From Alphaproteobacteria bacterium UBA2954 (GTDB lineage: Bacteria; Pseudomonadota; Alphaproteobacteria; Puniceispirillales; Puniceispirillaceae): a DNA stretch of 8,243 bases. The notes under the pieces were generated by a model. That model did not search any database, was not told the origin of the DNA, and worked only from the letters and a program-made list of their open reading frames with translations. Below are positions 6,595 through 8,243 of the stretch, one piece after another. Each line of letters starts with the position of its first letter. The first letter of the stretch is position 1. The stretch spans positions 1,194 through 9,436 of the forward strand of contig DEBO01000158.1 of the NCBI GenBank assembly GCA_002348585.1, read 5' to 3'. The position numbers and the translations under genes are program-made.

Positions 6595-7326
6595 CTATGA
6601 CAAATCAGCGGGCTTCCAGGGCATGACAGATGGCAATACCGCATCGCTGCGCAAGCCGGAGACCACTTCATCACGTAATATCTGGTCTGACTGAAGCTGA
6701 TGTATCCAACTTTCAAGTGAGACCTTTTCCTTACAATAGTGGTGATAAATCATATTCTGGATCTGACGCTGTGTTTTGACAATAAATTGTCTGTTTTCTG
6801 CTGGGATACGCTGTAAGCCAAAAGGACCTTTACCTCTGTTGCCAAAAGCGCCTGCAATCGCAGCATAACCAAACAGGCGATCAAGTGGACCATCAAACTG
6901 ATGCTGAATACAGGTGAGGTCCCATTCCACCCAATCATAAGCTTCACCCACAGATTCAGTCTGGTGCATGATGATCAGTTGTGCAGGGGTCAGCCAGGCA
7001 ATATTCAGGTCTATGTGTGTACCTGGACAAGGAAAGGCTGAGCAGGGCACCGCTCCATACGGTGCGAGATTGGCGACATGAACCACATCACAATCATAAA
7101 CCCGCACAGGCGTGACAGGCAATTCTGCCGACTCCCCAAATTTTCTGTTAAGCTGGACAGGCGCTCGATTTGAGCCAACAGATAGAACAGCAATACGGCT
7201 GGCAAAATCATAGCCCGGGTCAAGGTCAAACACCTGACTATTCTTGATTAAATAAGCATGATCCGGTGCGTCATAAGGATAGTCGAGCGCACGTTCCAGA
7301 GCAGAGAGGCGGGCAATTTTTGTCAT
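6595..7326 (-). CDS. Conserved protein of unassigned function, possibly gamma-glutamylcyclotransferase-like
   Basis: I do not recognise a named family with certainty. The 243-residue protein has no signal peptide or membrane helix and is probably cytosolic. Notable segments are YPYDAPDHAYL (16-26), AVLSVGSNRAPVQLNRKFG (46-64), YDCDVVHVANLAPYGAVP (77-94) and PGTHIDLNIAWLTPAQLIIMHQTE (101-124). It is fairly Cys-rich (for example Cys79, Cys95 and Cys100). The order of a GSN-x-R loop, a small-residue/Pro segment, a Gly-containing strand and then L-T/D-x-x-x-L-x-x-x-x-x-E resembles the gamma-glutamylcyclotransferase fold (YGSN loop, then a catalytic Glu after LD). On that reading Glu124 would be the acid. 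This is inference from motif order. It follows argC after 35 nt on the same strand and is probably cotranscribed with it. The ATG at 7326 has only a weak ribosome site. Coding appears real because it fills the space between ubiA and argC. Confidence 0.75.
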   Translation of the reverse strand: MTKIARLSALERALDYPYDAPDHAYLIKNSQVFDLDPGYDFASRIAVLSVGSNRAPVQLNRKFGESAELPVTPVRVYDCDVVHVANLAPYGAVPCSAFPCPGTHIDLNIAWLTPAQLIIMHQTESVGEAYDWVEWDLTCIQHQFDGPLDRLFGYAAIAGAFGNRGKGPFGLQRIPAENRQFIVKTQRQIQNMIYHHYCKEKVSLESWIHQLQSDQILRDEVVSGLRSDAVLPSVMPWKPADLS

Positions 7327-7361
7327 GTTCCAAACGCCCCAACGTTCTTACTGGATAAATT

Positions 7362-8243
7362 TCAATAGTTAAGGCCAACAAGAGGGTCAAGACCCAGCAT
7401 CAGATTCATATTCTGAACAGCTGCCCCTGCGGCCCCTTTACCAAGATTATCAAGCCGCGCGGTCAGCATAAATTGACTTTTGTCTGAATTTGCAAATACA
7501 AATAATTCCAGACGGTCCGTCCCTGCAAGAGGATCAGCAGATAAAAACCCAAATTCAGTCAGGGATGTTTCTGTGCCCACCGAAACCAAATCTGCAGATA
7601 AATAATGGTCAGCAAAGACAGAACGAATATCATCTGCCTGAACAGCACGGGTAAACTGATCCTGGTGCAACGGAATATTCACGAGCATTCCTTGCGCAAA
7701 ATCACCCACGCTTGGCAAAAATACAGGTGCATGGTCTAGACCGGCATGCTGTTTCATTTCAGGCAGATGTTTATGTGACAGATGAAGACCATAGGCAGCA
7801 AAGGCAGGTTCACTCTTGCCTTCATATCTGGCAATCATTGTCTTGCCACCGCCGCTGTAGCCGCTGACACAAAAAGCAGACAACTGGACTGAGGATGATA
7901 AAAGCCCGGCCTGCCGCAGAGGTGAAACAAGCCCAAGAAAGCCTGTTGGATAGCAACCTGGGTTACTGACGAGCTGTGCTGAACGAATAGCGTCCTGCTG
8001 CCCTTGCGTCATTTCAGCAAAACCATAGGTAAAATCTATTGCAGTCCGGTGCGCGGAAGATGAATCAATCAGCCTTGCGCCAGAAACCTTTGCCATCTGC
8101 GCCGCCTGCATGGCTGCTTCATCTGGAAGACAGAGAATGGTTACATCAGCGTTAGCCATAGCCTTGGCCCGCGCATCAGCATCTTTACGTTGCTGATCAT
8201 CCAGAACATACACCGACAATTCAATACGTTTTTGCAGGCGATC
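7362..8243 (-). CDS. argC: N-acetyl-gamma-glutamyl-phosphate reductase (type 2), 5' end cut by window edge
   Basis: ArgC reduces N-acetylglutamyl phosphate to N-acetylglutamate semialdehyde with NADPH, the third step of arginine synthesis, in the cytosol. The frame is open to base 8243, so 293 residues are visible and roughly 20 N-terminal residues with the first part of the nucleotide-binding fold are missing. Visible family features are ADVTILCLPDEAA (dinucleotide domain), RLIDSSSAHR, the catalytic cysteine in VSNPGCYPTG (Cys codon at 7953-7955), GYSGGGKTMIARYE, and the substrate-side histidine region LHLSHKHLPEM. The total length of about 310 residues and these motifs fit the short type-2 form common in alphaproteobacteria rather than the longer E. 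coli type. A TTG at 8219 is in frame but the homology continues upstream of it, so it is not the start. The unassigned gene follows directly. Confidence 0.95.
   Translation of the reverse strand, partial: DRLQKRIELSVYVLDDQQRKDADARAKAMANADVTILCLPDEAAMQAAQMAKVSGARLIDSSSAHRTAIDFTYGFAEMTQGQQDAIRSAQLVSNPGCYPTGFLGLVSPLRQAGLLSSSVQLSAFCVSGYSGGGKTMIARYEGKSEPAFAAYGLHLSHKHLPEMKQHAGLDHAPVFLPSVGDFAQGMLVNIPLHQDQFTRAVQADDIRSVFADHYLSADLVSVGTETSLTEFGFLSADPLAGTDRLELFVFANSDKSQFMLTARLDNLGKGAAGAAVQNMNLMLGLDPLVGLNY

Overview
The window looks like a chromosomal housekeeping segment from an alphaproteobacterium of moderate GC content. The evidence is the neighbourhood (tldD divergent from ctaC-ctaD, a ubiA / rsmE-gshA block, a short type-2 argC) and the protein families, notably the plant/alphaproteobacterial type of glutamate-cysteine ligase. 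A marine lineage such as SAR116 would fit, but this is an impression, not a demonstration. No mobile element, CRISPR array, tRNA or rRNA gene was seen, and all genes appear intact apart from the two cut by the window edges.

Layout. Positions 1-1487 (minus strand) hold the start of an aa3-type cytochrome c oxidase operon: ctaC (subunit II, CuA) followed after 25 nt by ctaD (subunit I, cut by the window edge). A 321-nt intergenic region (1488-1808) separates it from the divergent tldD (plus, 1809-3248). It carries a perfect 6-bp inverted repeat resembling a RegA/PrrA/ActR redox-regulator box, placed just upstream of a plausible ctaC promoter. Positions 3317-5506 (minus) hold rsmE then gshA. ubiA (plus, 5626-6588) is divergent from rsmE. 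Positions 6595-8243 (minus) hold argC (5' end beyond the window) followed by a 243-residue protein of unassigned function. ubiA and that gene converge with only 6 nt between their stop codons.

How the genes work together. CtaC/CtaD and UbiA belong to aerobic respiration (terminal oxidase and ubiquinone synthesis). GshA makes gamma-glutamylcysteine for glutathione, ArgC is an arginine biosynthesis reductase, RsmE methylates 16S rRNA, and TldD is one half of the TldD/TldE metalloprotease. The unassigned protein has the motif order of gamma-glutamylcyclotransferase-like folds, which would relate it loosely to glutathione chemistry.

I found no convincing new multi-gene system. The points most worth a second look are the putative redox operator upstream of ctaC, a cluster of substitutions around the CuA/Mg site of CtaC, and the possible cyclotransferase-like protein.
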